A stretch of DNA of 60,975 bases from a virus. Positions within the stretch are counted from its first letter, which is position 1, and the number at the start of each line of letters is the position of its first letter. This document shows positions 50,438 to 58,673 of the stretch, in pieces. Below the pieces are notes generated by a model. That model saw nothing but the letters and a program-made list of their open reading frames with translations, did no database searches and had not been told where the DNA came from. Location: positions 1 to 60,975 of IMG/VR virus record IMGVR_UViG_3300019886_000001, one strand, 5' to 3'. A program made the position numbers and the translations under genes.

Positions 50438-50974
50438 CTAAAAACAAAGTTTCTTATTATAAAATGTTTTCAGGTCCATGGTAAGGATACGGCCATAAAG
50501 ATTTACATCATCCTTATTGAATATTGGTTTAGTCTTGGATGCATCACCAACGTTTACTTCAAACAGCTTCCTACCAACATTATCTTTGGCCTTGCATAGC
50601 CTGATCAGGAATTCATTTATTAGATCGGTAAGCTGCACATCCAGTACTTCACACTGTTCAGTGTTAGTGCCCAATTCAATTTTATAACCAAAGAATAAGA
50701 AGATGCTGAAGGTGTTATTGATTGAATAATTGTTGGTGTACTCATTACCAACACCCTGCAATGAATACATGAACACCACCGGGTTCAGTACATTTTCAAT
50801 AACAGGTGGGGAAATAGGTGTTGGCCCCGGTGTAATCTTGACGGTTGATAATTCAACATCATCAATCTTCACGTTCAATTCGGCTTCAGTGCCGTAAATA
50901 AATGCAGGTGGGATTGCTGAACCCGAACCAACCATGCTTACTACAATAGCCTGAATTTCTGCTTTTAATGCCAT
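50438..50974 (-). CDS. Virion or tail completion protein
   Basis: 178 aa. Beta-rich first half (GTEAELNVKIDDVELSTVK), then SLQGVGNEYTNNYSINNTFS and a helical segment (DVQLTDLINEFLIRLCKAK). The size and place fit a tail-terminator-like or completion protein. Its stop/start overlaps the 50974 gene by one base. Confidence 0.55.
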   Translation of the reverse strand: MALKAEIQAIVVSMVGSGSAIPPAFIYGTEAELNVKIDDVELSTVKITPGPTPISPPVIENVLNPVVFMYSLQGVGNEYTNNYSINNTFSIFLFFGYKIELGTNTEQCEVLDVQLTDLINEFLIRLCKAKDNVGRKLFEVNVGDASKTKPIFNKDDVNLYGRILTMDLKTFYNKKLCF

Positions 50975-51276
50975 TATACGGTGTGATTCATTTTTAATAA
51001 TCTACCTGAATAGTATCTTCTATAACCATGAAGGTATGAATTGTGAACTAATATTTTACCGTTAATCTTTTCACCCCAAATTTTACCTTTCTTAATATCC
51101 ATCCTTAAAGTGGATAAAGACCTGTTAAAAAGTTTTGAAAGTTCCTTTAATGAATAACAGTTTTTAAAGTGCAAATGACCAATGGCATCCTGAACCATTT
51201 TCATTTCATGATCATGGTTTTGCGGTGCTTCACCAATAACATTGTATTCAATTCCATCAATTATTTTCGTTGCCAT
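50974..51276 (-). CDS. Helix-turn-helix DNA-binding protein
   Basis: 100 aa. YSLKELSKLFNRSLSTLRMD followed by IKKGKIWGEKINGKILV is a MerR/excisionase-like HTH and wing. It is placed between structural genes. It may regulate late transcription or packaging. Unproven. Confidence 0.65.
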   Translation of the reverse strand: MATKIIDGIEYNVIGEAPQNHDHEMKMVQDAIGHLHFKNCYSLKELSKLFNRSLSTLRMDIKKGKIWGEKINGKILVHNSYLHGYRRYYSGRLLKMNHTV

Positions 51277-51545
51277 TACTGTAAAGTTGCTTGATTGCTT
51301 CTTTCCTTATTGCCGTTATCAACTTCAATTTCAGAAATCTTTTTTAACACACGTTGCTTCTGTAAATATATTTGATTTTTCTGAATAAAGTTAGTGTTGG
51401 CATTATACTTCAATGTGAGTTCATCCCTTTCAGCAAGCAGCAGTTCATATTCTGATTTTTCGGGTGCAGCTTCAGCGATCACTTCAGGCTGTTCCTTCAC
51501 TGCCTGGTTGATTCGGTTTTTACGGTTACGGTTTCTTTTTCCCAT
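51276..51545 (-). CDS. Coiled-coil basic protein
   Basis: 89 aa. Basic start (MGKRNRNRKNRINQAVKEQ), then a helical coil (SEYELLLAERDELTLKY). Its ATG overlaps the stop of the frameshifted 52374 gene (TAATG), supporting that frame. Confidence 0.6.
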   Translation of the reverse strand: MGKRNRNRKNRINQAVKEQPEVIAEAAPEKSEYELLLAERDELTLKYNANTNFIQKNQIYLQKQRVLKKISEIEVDNGNKERSNQATLQ

Positions 51546-52374
51546 TATGAATTTTCTTTAATCATTAATTTCTGATAACGTTTTTGGTATTCGGCTTCAA
51601 CCTTATTTAATCGCAATTTAGTTAATACCAACGAATAAGGCATAGCCATTATTTCATACCACTTGGTGAGATCACCACCGGCTAAACTATTTACCGTATT
51701 GTAGTACCCGAATATTTCAAACTTCTTAATGCCTGCTTTTTTCTCAATTGCTGTTTGAACACTTGATAATAACTTACTTTCGGTTTCAATAAGTTGGGAT
51801 AATTTAAAAAAAAAAACGTTGCAATTGGTAAAGCCTGGGTGATAGGCAGCTTCACCACTTCTGATTCAAAGGCTTCAGCTTCATATTCATTGTAAGGCTT
51901 TTTTGTTGCAGGGCAAAAGAAGTATTGGGCTAAAACCCTTGCTGCTGATTTAAGTGATGGCTTAAAGTTTAACTGCCAATCTTCTTCACCAAAGAACTTT
52001 TGACATTCGTTTATTTCTTCAGCAATAATATCCCGGCAATTCAGGTAAGCCCCGGCCGGTTCCACTGAAAGGTTGGACATTACAGGGATTGTTCTTCCCA
52101 TCAGCTTAACTTCTTTTGGGATGGTTGCCTGTTCCTGATACACATACTGTATCTGATGTGTGAGGCTTAATACGTGTTCATGGAATTGCTGAAAATCATC
52201 AATGTTACGCACATTGTAAAGCTGTTCACCCAACCCTGATAATACACCGATCACCTGCACTTCAGAAAGATCAGCATCCAGGCCAATCAGCATACCAAGT
52301 GTTATTTCTTCAAGGGTGGATGGTATGCTTACTTTTAGTTTACCGTCTGTTGTTTTAAGTATCTTGCTAATCAT
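51545..52374 (-). CDS. Structural-region gene read through a T11 frameshift site
   Basis: Two frames make this gene. The 0 frame from 52374 (start MISKILKTTDGKLKVSI) ends at 51691 after the T11 run at 51806-51816. A -1 shift on T-TTT-TTA gives LIETESKLLSSVQTAIEKK and a plausible helical end to a TAA at 51547-51545, which overlaps the next ATG. Without the shift 51546-51690 would be noncoding, which is odd in this packed genome. It may be programmed frameshifting, as in tail assembly chaperones (total about 276 aa), slippage by RNA polymerase, or a sequencing error in the homopolymer. Confidence 0.75.
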
Positions 52375-52754
52375 AATTTAGGGAAGTGCATTTTTGAATC
52401 CATAGTTAGTTGTTCTTTAAGTTCTACTTCGCTGATACCTGAAATTTGTAAAGGTTCCTGATTGATTGGCAATACTTCAAATGTTATTTCTTCAGCATCA
52501 TAGTTTGATTCAATCACAATAAATCGGTAATCATTATACTGTTTTGAACCAAGACATTTTTCTATCTGTTCAACCATTGTTGGATTCATGCCATCTTCTT
52601 CACTTATTGGGTCCAGGCATGGCACCCGTACAACTATCAATGGCTTTGGCATCTTCTTATCCCTTCGGGCATCAATGATAACATTACGAATAACATCTAC
52701 AATTACCAACACTACTAAAATGGCAATAACACTGAATGGATCTAAATTGTGCAT
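52371..52754 (-). CDS. Protein with N-terminal membrane helix
   Basis: 127 aa. A hydrophobic segment (PFSVIAILVVLVIVDVI) at about 6-25 is followed by a basic region and an acidic tail. Overlaps neighbours by 4 and 13 bases. Unrecognised. Confidence 0.6.
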   Translation of the reverse strand: MHNLDPFSVIAILVVLVIVDVIRNVIIDARRDKKMPKPLIVVRVPCLDPISEEDGMNPTMVEQIEKCLGSKQYNDYRFIVIESNYDAEEITFEVLPINQEPLQISGISEVELKEQLTMDSKMHFPKL

Positions 52755-53053
52755 GATGGTTTGTTTTGAATAGTTTGTTTTTTTATTGGGCTAAAAAGCA
52801 ATGTATCATAATATATTCGTTCTGATGCTTCAGATGTAACGGATGCAAACCTTATTATTTCGCACTTTAATAAATCAGCATGTAAACCAAATTCACTGAC
52901 AAAATAAGCATATTGTTCATCCTGATTTGGCCATTTTAAATAAGGTAAAAGATTATTTAAATCCACCACATCTACAATGATAGTATCCATTGATTGGATA
53001 GTATTTATTTTCACTTCACCGCTTATAAGATCAGTTAATTTATATTCAGCCAT
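52742..53053 (-). CDS. Hypothetical protein
   Basis: 103 aa with mixed alpha/beta composition (MDTIIVDVVDLNNLLPYLKW). One base shared with the 53053 gene. Unrecognised. Confidence 0.6.
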   Translation of the reverse strand: MAEYKLTDLISGEVKINTIQSMDTIIVDVVDLNNLLPYLKWPNQDEQYAYFVSEFGLHADLLKCEIIRFASVTSEASERIYYDTLLFSPIKKQTIQNKPSCTI

Positions 53054-53310
53054 TAAAGTATATCCCCCCTTCTAAAACTCATATCAAGCAACACTTCCAA
53101 CTTTCTGAAGTTACGTTGCATTTCCCGGTGGTGCATAAAATCAGAATAGGTTACATGATATTCAGAACTTCTTTGTGCAACAAGCACTTGATATTCCAGG
53201 CTGTAAAATTTGGTGATGGCAGCAAATATGATTAGGTACAATTCATAATCCCCTTTAAGCATTGCCCAATCAAATAAAGCAAGCAGGTTTTGGAAGTTAG
53301 GGATTGGCAT
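53053..53310 (-). CDS. Small helical protein
   Basis: 85 aa, aromatic and helical (LIIFAAITKFYSLEYQVLVA). It lies right after the promoter at 53322-53364. Confidence 0.6.
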   Translation of the reverse strand: MPIPNFQNLLALFDWAMLKGDYELYLIIFAAITKFYSLEYQVLVAQRSSEYHVTYSDFMHHREMQRNFRKLEVLLDMSFRRGDIL

Positions 53311-53321
53311 TGTGATGATTA

Positions 53322-53364
53322 TTAAGTTCGATCAAATGTAATGTTTATGCAACGTAATTTGCAA
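53322..53364 (-). promoter_or_regulatory. Bacteroidota-type promoter with GAACTTAA leader
   Basis: Minus strand: TTG (53364-53362), 21 bp, TACATTTG (53340-53333), then GAACTTAA (53329-53322). It restarts transcription after terL. Confidence 0.75.
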
Positions 53365-53605
53365 CTGTATTTATCATTTCTTCTTTCAACTGCTTGTACA
53401 TATCCTGAAGCTGCACTTTGGAAAACTTACCAATATTTATTTCCCTTACATTCCAGTGATCTTTGCCCAACCAGGTGCAGGAAGTCTTTATGAACTTATG
53501 GCCCGGCCGTGCTTTCTTCCCATTGAAATAATAATGTGACTTGAACTTTACCCGGCTTGCAATGTTAAGTGTTTTGCCCAATGAATCTGATGATATACTT
53601 CCCAT
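53345..53605 (-). CDS. Small basic protein after terL
   Basis: 86 aa, basic with FKSHYYFNGKKARPGHKF, then a helical end. It lies 4 bases after terL and its end overlaps the next promoter. It may be a packaging accessory. Unrecognised. Confidence 0.6.
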   Translation of the reverse strand: MGSISSDSLGKTLNIASRVKFKSHYYFNGKKARPGHKFIKTSCTWLGKDHWNVREINIGKFSKVQLQDMYKQLKEEMINTVANYVA

Positions 53606-53609
53606 AATT

Positions 53610-54839
53610 TTAACTGATCATACTGTTTATTACATCCCCAAAGCCTTCAGGCATTTCACGGTGTGGTAACCTGGATTTTGGTGTGCCGGTTGATTTGATC
53701 TTCAGCTTATTCAAAGCTACATAACGTAACGGATCAATCAAGTGGTTAAAGGTCCCGATTGGTTCATTAAGTGTTTTGCCGGTTCTGTCTTTTTTCCAAA
53801 TGTATTTCCCTAATTCCATACGTAGGTGAATACTTTTACGGGTAACATTTATTCGGTAACGCTTAACAATATCAATCCCATTCTTCACACTATCAGCACC
53901 TTTTTTGGCTTCTTTTGTATTCCATCCCAACCGCTTTAATTCTTCAATACTCTTAGGTTCGGCACTATCACAAATTATTTCAATGTTTTTGCTTATCCCA
54001 AGATCCTTTAAATGATCACTTATATCAGGATTTGTTAACCCCTTTTTGTAAATCAGTTCATTCAACCATAGTTCACCATTTTGCATGTAGACTTCTAAAC
54101 ACCCGGTTTCATCATTGGTAAATCCAAAGTCAAGGCCCAAAGCAATCAGCTTGGCATCAATAGGTATATCAGCACAAATGAACCAATTCTTTATGATTAG
54201 GCCATCAATCTTTCCAGTTAGCCCCCGTGCGTAAACTTTCCATAATTCAATATCTTCATGAATAAGCCGTTCAATGCTTTCATGCATATCATCACTTATG
54301 AATGGGTTGGTTCGGTGATCACTGATAAAATTATCCACTGAAGGATAAACCTTTGGGTTGTTCAACACCTGTTCATGCACCCAAAATGATGCTGAAGGAT
54401 TGTAATCCAGGAAGGTTTGCATTTCGGTTCTTCTTTGAAGCTGCTGAAATATGGGATAATCTATACCATTGGCTTCATTGATAAACAGGTAATCCCTTTT
54501 ACCTGATCGGGCATCCTGTTCATTGTCGTAACTTTTAAATTCAATTATGCTACCATTATGGAATATCAGTTGCCTATCAGTTTTATTGTAATTTTTGATT
54601 TGGGTTTGTAAGATCGGTGAAGATTTGATTATTCTTCCCATATCACTAATTGGGCCTGATTTTAGATTCGGTACATCCTGGCCAACAACTGTTATTCTTA
54701 GATCGGATGTTTCAACAGCATGGCTTGCCAACACCTGAAGGATACTGTAAGTCTTTCCCGACCAGGTTCCCCCCTGGTTGTTTACAATCTTGGCAATTGA
54801 ATTTCGGTTTGCTTCAAATACAATGGATGCTTCAAACAT
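53610..54839 (-). CDS. terL: Terminase large subunit
   Basis: 409 aa. Walker A is GGTWSGKT (23-30), Walker B YLFINEANG (about 110-118), and the nuclease begins LGLDFGFTND, with IICDSAEPKSIEEL and NHLIDPLRYVAL. It is the ATP motor and DNA-cutting nuclease of packaging. It shares one base with terS. No intein or fusion. Confidence 0.95.
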   Translation of the reverse strand: MFEASIVFEANRNSIAKIVNNQGGTWSGKTYSILQVLASHAVETSDLRITVVGQDVPNLKSGPISDMGRIIKSSPILQTQIKNYNKTDRQLIFHNGSIIEFKSYDNEQDARSGKRDYLFINEANGIDYPIFQQLQRRTEMQTFLDYNPSASFWVHEQVLNNPKVYPSVDNFISDHRTNPFISDDMHESIERLIHEDIELWKVYARGLTGKIDGLIIKNWFICADIPIDAKLIALGLDFGFTNDETGCLEVYMQNGELWLNELIYKKGLTNPDISDHLKDLGISKNIEIICDSAEPKSIEELKRLGWNTKEAKKGADSVKNGIDIVKRYRINVTRKSIHLRMELGKYIWKKDRTGKTLNEPIGTFNHLIDPLRYVALNKLKIKSTGTPKSRLPHREMPEGFGDVINSMIS

Positions 54840-55285
54840 TATTTTTCCCTGGGTTCATCTTCTGTTAATCCTTCTTCAATTATAATATCCTTTTCGGATG
54901 TGTGCAGGGATATTTTGCCGGTGGAATGAATGATGCTGATTGTTGGGTTGATGCGTTCCCCTTCTGAAGTCATATCAATTTCTTGTTTTGGTGCACCATA
55001 CCCTGAATCCATCAGTAGCTTGTAAGATTGGTTATCACCATCAATGGCTTTCTTCACCTGAACCAAAGTCATGACTTCTTCCATTGTCATTTTCTTAGGC
55101 ATCTTGGGCGCAATTTTTCTTAAATCAAGTTCTTTATCATCAGGTAGCGTTGCAAGCATTCCCAATACCCTTCTTGCAATAGTGTTCCTATTTAACGCAC
55201 CTTTTGGCTTCCCTTTCGGGTTCCCTGATTCCCCCGGCTTGAATGGTGTTGCCCCTTTTGGTATTTCCCCTTCTACAAATGGCAT
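54839..55285 (-). CDS. terS: Terminase small subunit-like (DUF5681 type)
   Basis: 148 aa. The start PFKPGESGNPKGKPKGALNR is the usual DUF5681 motif of phage small terminases, then helices and an acidic tail. It would bind DNA and load TerL. Its leader (55286-55340) has phased TTACTG motifs. Confidence 0.75.
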   Translation of the reverse strand: MPFVEGEIPKGATPFKPGESGNPKGKPKGALNRNTIARRVLGMLATLPDDKELDLRKIAPKMPKKMTMEEVMTLVQVKKAIDGDNQSYKLLMDSGYGAPKQEIDMTSEGERINPTISIIHSTGKISLHTSEKDIIIEEGLTEDEPREK

Positions 55286-55291
55286 AAATCT

Positions 55292-55338
55292 TTACTGTTA
55301 TGTTACTGTAAGCTGTTAAAGTTATTACTGCTTATTAC
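55292..55338. promoter_or_regulatory. Phased TTACTG motifs and shared 14-bp element upstream of terS
   Basis: TTACTG occurs at 55292, 55303 and 55325, so spacing is in steps of 11 bp, with a degenerate copy near 55314. TTACTGCTTATTAC at 55325-55338 recurs exactly at 60819-60832. They are between the -7 box and the terS ATG. An operator or a packaging (pac) site are both possible. Confidence 0.6.
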
Positions 55339-55340
55339 CT

Positions 55341-55372
55341 CAAATCTACATATTGAAGCGCAATAAATGCAA
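55341..55372 (-). promoter_or_regulatory. terS promoter
   Basis: Minus strand: TTG (55372-55370), 21 bp, TAGATTTG (55348-55341). It drives the long leftward structural run. Confidence 0.75.
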
Positions 55373-55434
55373 ATACGTTATATTATTCTATTGAAATGGT
55401 GTTTTTTGGAATAAGATTTGGCTTATTCTATTAT

Positions 55435-55479
55435 TTGGAATTGGTATAAATGATTGTTTATATTTGCTGTTGAACTTAA
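55435..55479 (+). promoter_or_regulatory. Plus-strand promoter with GAACTTAA leader
   Basis: TTG (55435-55437), 21 bp, TATATTTG (55459-55466), then GAACTTAA (55472-55479). It is divergent from terS and drives the five-gene plus cluster. Confidence 0.8.
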
Positions 55480-55491
55480 TACTTTTCAATT

Positions 55492-55736
55492 ATGTATAAA
55501 CATTACAAAAAGCTTATAGGCTTTCAATTCATTACCATCACTGAAGATCAGTTTAAACAGGAAAAGACATTCAGCAAGCTACATTCGGTGTGGGTGCCGT
55601 TATGCTTCATGAAGAAACTGATACAATCGTTTTGCTTCCTGTTGAGCATATCAGATATGCTTATGTTCCTACATCGGAAACGGTTAAAGCTTTTTTACAT
55701 GATCACTATGTTAATAATCCAAAAAAGAAATCATGA
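55492..55736 (+). pseudogene. Frameshifted small gene heading the plus cluster
   Basis: Frame 1 from 55492 starts MYKHYKKLIGFQFITITEDQ and then loses sense. A -1 shift at GAAAAG (55561-55566) gives DIQQATFGVGAVMLHEETDT and a good end, whose TGA overlaps the next ATG as ATGA. The total would be about 81 aa. Either one A is missing in the sequence or the gene is broken or shifts naturally. Function unknown. Confidence 0.65.
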
Positions 55737-56002
55737 TGGAATATAGAATATTGGAATCAAAAGGCTTCTTTACCATTCAGGTAAAAGAGATCATCACCAA
55801 AACTTCAGGCTTCCTTTGGTGGAAAAAATCAGAACAGGTTGAACAATGGGTATGTGCTGATGAACTTGGTTATCCATACCATTTTTATAGTTATCCCCGG
55901 CTTAATATTTTTAGACCTATGAAGTCATTTGGCACACTGGAAGCTGCCAATGCCCGTATCAAAGTTTTACTTTCACCACCTGTAATTCACTATCCATCAT
56001 GA
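55733..56002 (+). CDS. Hypothetical protein
   Basis: 89 aa with Trp-rich strand (SGFLWWKKSEQVEQWVCADE). It overlaps neighbours by 4 bases. Unrecognised. Confidence 0.65.
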   Translation: MMEYRILESKGFFTIQVKEIITKTSGFLWWKKSEQVEQWVCADELGYPYHFYSYPRLNIFRPMKSFGTLEAANARIKVLLSPPVIHYPS

Positions 56003-56466
56003 ACAAATTCCAAAAAGAAAAACTGAAGGCTTTAAATAAGCTTTACCGGGAACGTGCCTATCTTGGGCATAAAGCACACCATTTATCTGTTAACAGACTC
56101 CCCAAAATGCGTTCATCCAAACGGATTAAGCACGGTATCATGCAACTGTTTAACCTGGCTATCAAATACGAATCCCTTACTTTTCAAATGCTTGCTGTTG
56201 CAGCCCAACCAATGCCTAATAAATTTCCAAAGGGTGGTTCATGCTCTGAAGTTATGATCACTGATCTTCCTATTCATTGCGATCCACACCGGGCACCCGA
56301 ACAGGTTATTATGATCAACCCAAATACCAAACTACCAAAACGTGTTGCCATCATTGGTGGTGGTATGAGCACCGGCAAAACGGCTGCAATTCTTTCACAC
56401 AATAATGGTATTCATATAGCTGAAAGCCTTGCTGAAGTAATGCGTAAACGTTTTAAATCTGAATAA
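55999..56466 (+). CDS. Hypothetical protein with P-loop-like motif
   Basis: 155 aa. Basic helical start (FQKEKLKALNKLYRERAYLG) and VAIIGGGMSTGKTAAI near residue 117, which resembles a Walker A loop but lies near the end, with no Walker B. It may be a small nucleotide or DNA binder. Confidence 0.6.
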   Translation: MNKFQKEKLKALNKLYRERAYLGHKAHHLSVNRLPKMRSSKRIKHGIMQLFNLAIKYESLTFQMLAVAAQPMPNKFPKGGSCSEVMITDLPIHCDPHRAPEQVIMINPNTKLPKRVAIIGGGMSTGKTAAILSHNNGIHIAESLAEVMRKRFKSE

Positions 56467-56467
56467 T

Positions 56468-56704
56468 ATGCCCGGAATAACTAAACTGGAAGCTATAGAA
56501 CAATTTTGTGCCAAGCTGCAAACTGAACTGATTGCCGGGCTTGAAGAAGGAAGAACAGTTGTTGTTGATGTGATGCACCTGAAGAACGATCTGATCAGTT
56601 CCGGCATTATAAAAGTTTCAATTACTTTACCCATGGATCTTGAAGGTGGGTTTATTGCCCTGGAAGCCGATGCAGATAATTTTAAATTTCATAAAGACTT
56701 TTGA
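56468..56704 (+). CDS. Hypothetical protein
   Basis: 78 aa, mixed fold (VVVDVMHLKNDLISSGIIKV), unrecognised. It directly precedes the 56705 gene. Confidence 0.6.
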   Translation: MPGITKLEAIEQFCAKLQTELIAGLEEGRTVVVDVMHLKNDLISSGIIKVSITLPMDLEGGFIALEADADNFKFHKDF

Positions 56705-56926
56705 ATGAAATCATTTAGCGTTTGGAGTGAAGGCTATGCAGCAACAGGTGAAAGTTCACCGGCTGAATTTCTTGGAGTATTTGAAGGGAAGAACTTTAAG
56801 GATGCCTGTTATAATGCTTTAGTAAAATTGGAATGGGATTTATCATACTACAATTCCAAATCAAATTCTTATTGGGCTTGTAGGTTTTACGACAATGAAA
56901 TCGATGCACGTAAAAATTTCGGATAG
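56705..56926 (+). CDS. Hypothetical protein
   Basis: 73 aa, aromatic-rich (KSFSVWSEGYAATGESSPAE), last gene of the plus cluster. A terminator follows at 57013-57050. Confidence 0.6.
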   Translation: MKSFSVWSEGYAATGESSPAEFLGVFEGKNFKDACYNALVKLEWDLSYYNSKSNSYWACRFYDNEIDARKNFG

Positions 56927-57012
56927 GCAATTCAGCCCCTACAATTAATTATTTTCATTCCGGCATACAATGCCATCATTTACATGCCGTTCATAACAGG
57001 CACCAAAGAAAG

Positions 57013-57050
57013 AAGCCCTTTAGCGTTTAAACTAAAGGGCTTTGTTATTT
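57013..57050 (+). terminator. Terminator of the plus cluster
   Basis: GCCCTTTAG (57015-57023) pairs with CTAAAGGGC (57032-57040), followed by TTTGTTATTT on the plus strand. It faces the convergent leftward run ending at 57049. Confidence 0.85.
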
Positions 57051-57228
57051 ACCTTTTTGCGGTGATCTGTTTCTTCAGCCTTTCGTATTCCTGGGCTTTC
57101 TGAAATTCCCAACCGGCTGCTGAATGATATGCCGGTGCATTTTTGGGCCAAGTAACCTGCTGACTTAATAGTTTCATACTTGATAGAATTAAATTTTTTG
57201 ACTTTTGAATCGTTTGTTGTGCTGTCAT
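57049..57228 (-). CDS. 59-aa hypothetical protein
   Basis: Starts MTAQQTIQKSKNLILSSMKL, helical, then SAAGWEFQKAQEYERLKKQ. It lies at the end of the run from 58.4 kb. Unrecognised. Confidence 0.55.
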   Translation of the reverse strand: MTAQQTIQKSKNLILSSMKLLSQQVTWPKNAPAYHSAAGWEFQKAQEYERLKKQITAKR

Positions 57229-57276
57229 GATCTTGTTTTTGGTTCTTTTACGGATAACTGTATTGAAAGGTTACAA

Positions 57277-57471
57277 TTATTTTAAAATTTTTAATGTGGT
57301 TGAATCAAACCAACATAATGTATATGGTGGTGCAGGTAAATCCATCATATCTTTACCAAAAATTGGAACAAATGTAATATTCAGATACTTCCTGCCAGTT
57401 TTGAAATATATCCTGTATTTACGTCTTACATGCCCAATTCTTCCATTACCATTAATTACAAATGTGCTCAT
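57277..57471 (-). CDS. Small basic protein
   Basis: 64 aa, basic and beta-like (GRIGHVRRKYRIYFKTGRKY). It follows the XRE regulator by one base. The opposite strand also has an open frame, which I reject because it is not in a packed run. Confidence 0.55.
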   Translation of the reverse strand: MSTFVINGNGRIGHVRRKYRIYFKTGRKYLNITFVPIFGKDMMDLPAPPYTLCWFDSTTLKILK

Positions 57472-57472
57472 A

Positions 57473-57706
57473 TTATGCTAATGATATTTTAAGGTTTAAA
57501 GTAATTGCGATCTTGATATATAAATCAATTTCGGTTGAATACTGGCCAAGTTCAATCTTGCTGATTGTTCCGGCTGTTGTGCCTATGGCTTCACCCACTT
57601 GCTGCAAGGTAAGGTTGGCAGCTTTGCGTGTTTCCTTCAATTTGGCACCCAATTGTTTGCGGTATTCAAGAACGTATTCCTGATCAATGTTTGTTTGCTT
57701 TGGCAT
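57473..57706 (-). CDS. XRE-family helix-turn-helix regulator
   Basis: 77 aa. KETRKAANLTLQQVGEAIGT then TAGTISKIELGQYSTEIDL is a Cro/CI-like HTH. Short repressors of this kind bind operators as dimers. The operator is unknown. No integrase is nearby, so it need not control lysogeny. Confidence 0.85.
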   Translation of the reverse strand: MPKQTNIDQEYVLEYRKQLGAKLKETRKAANLTLQQVGEAIGTTAGTISKIELGQYSTEIDLYIKIAITLNLKISLA

Positions 57707-57708
57707 GG

Positions 57709-57993
57709 CTATTTTTTGAAAAGTTTGTTAATCTGTTTTTCTGTAAGTGCTAAGTAGTAATCCCCCTGCATGTTGTATGAATAAAAAGTAACATGGCAGT
57801 TGGCAAATTGTCTGTATGGGAATTCACCCTTTTTGGCTGATGCACCAATCGATATTGAAGTAATTGATATTTGATTTTTTAAAAGGAATTTCAAGAACTT
57901 ATCCTTAGTTACGGTTATCAGTTTTTCAACATCCTTCCTATTGTCCACCGGCTGACATGGTAATAAATCAGCCTGAATTTCCGTGCATCTCAT
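57709..57993 (-). CDS. Hypothetical protein
   Basis: 94 aa with mixed alpha/beta pattern (FLKFLLKNQISITSISIGAS). It overlaps the 57990 gene by 4 bases. Unrecognised. Confidence 0.6.
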   Translation of the reverse strand: MRCTEIQADLLPCQPVDNRKDVEKLITVTKDKFLKFLLKNQISITSISIGASAKKGEFPYRQFANCHVTFYSYNMQGDYYLALTEKQINKLFKK

Positions 57994-58361
57994 ATCATCC
58001 TTCCCGTTTTCATGTAAGCTTCATGTTGCATGTTGCTATACTGTTCTTCACAAAAAGACTTCAAATCGAATTCAGGATCATCAGGAATGGTTTTACCACT
58101 GACTAATGTTATCTGCCTAATGATGGCAAAGGCACCATCCACATCACCTTCAATATCGAAATCAACCAATGCTTCAACTTCAGCACCGTTCACGGTAACT
58201 GTTGTTTTTAACTGATTGATGTTTTCTATGGATACATTGAAGGTATTTGGAACCCGACTGCTTAAAATTTCTTTTGCCTGGGTTTCATCTTCAGCATCAA
58301 GAAAGGTAATTTTTGTTGGCCCAAGCAAGTTAGCCTGATAGCAAATTCTAAATGTGTTCAT
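57990..58361 (-). CDS. Hypothetical protein
   Basis: 123 aa, beta-rich first half (TFLDAEDETQAKEILSSRV), unrecognised. A terminator at 58382-58407 lies just before it. Confidence 0.6.
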   Translation of the reverse strand: MNTFRICYQANLLGPTKITFLDAEDETQAKEILSSRVPNTFNVSIENINQLKTTVTVNGAEVEALVDFDIEGDVDGAFAIIRQITLVSGKTIPDDPEFDLKSFCEEQYSNMQHEAYMKTGRMI

Positions 58362-58381
58362 GATAATTGGTTTTATACCAC

Positions 58382-58407
58382 CAAAAGCCCGCGTGTTAGG
58401 CGGGCTG
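58382..58407 (-). terminator. Intrinsic terminator after the 58.4-58.7 kb gene
   Basis: AGCCCGC (58386-58392) pairs with GCGGGCT (58400-58406), followed by TTTTGG on the minus strand. Confidence 0.75.
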
Positions 58408-58428
58408 ATGTTTAGAATAAATTAGGTT

Positions 58429-58668
58429 TTATCTTGGATCAAAAACAGAAATGTTTTTATCACCACCTTGCATTGTATATCCCTTACCGACCCAAACACG
58501 ACCGTTATATGAAATGTAATGTGTTTGATTGCCATTATCATCAAATATTTCACCGTTTGGCCATTTACTTGCACCCTGACCGCTTTTATCCCTTAGATCA
58601 CAAAATATTTTAGATGCTTCTTCAATTGTAGAAACCTGATAGGTTTTCTTTTTTAATATTAGTTTCAT
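58429..58668 (-). CDS. Hypothetical protein
   Basis: 79 aa, with a Trp/Gly/Asp/Asn-rich region (EIFDDNGNQTHYISYNGRVW). It follows the 58674 gene by 5 bases. Unrecognised. Confidence 0.6.
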   Translation of the reverse strand: MKLILKKKTYQVSTIEEASKIFCDLRDKSGQGASKWPNGEIFDDNGNQTHYISYNGRVWVGKGYTMQGGDKNISVFDPR

Positions 58669-58673
58669 GATGA

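Noticed and set aside
57227-57481. 84-codon plus-strand frame
   Set aside because: It lies opposite a packed minus gene (57277-57471), follows a terminator and has no promoter.
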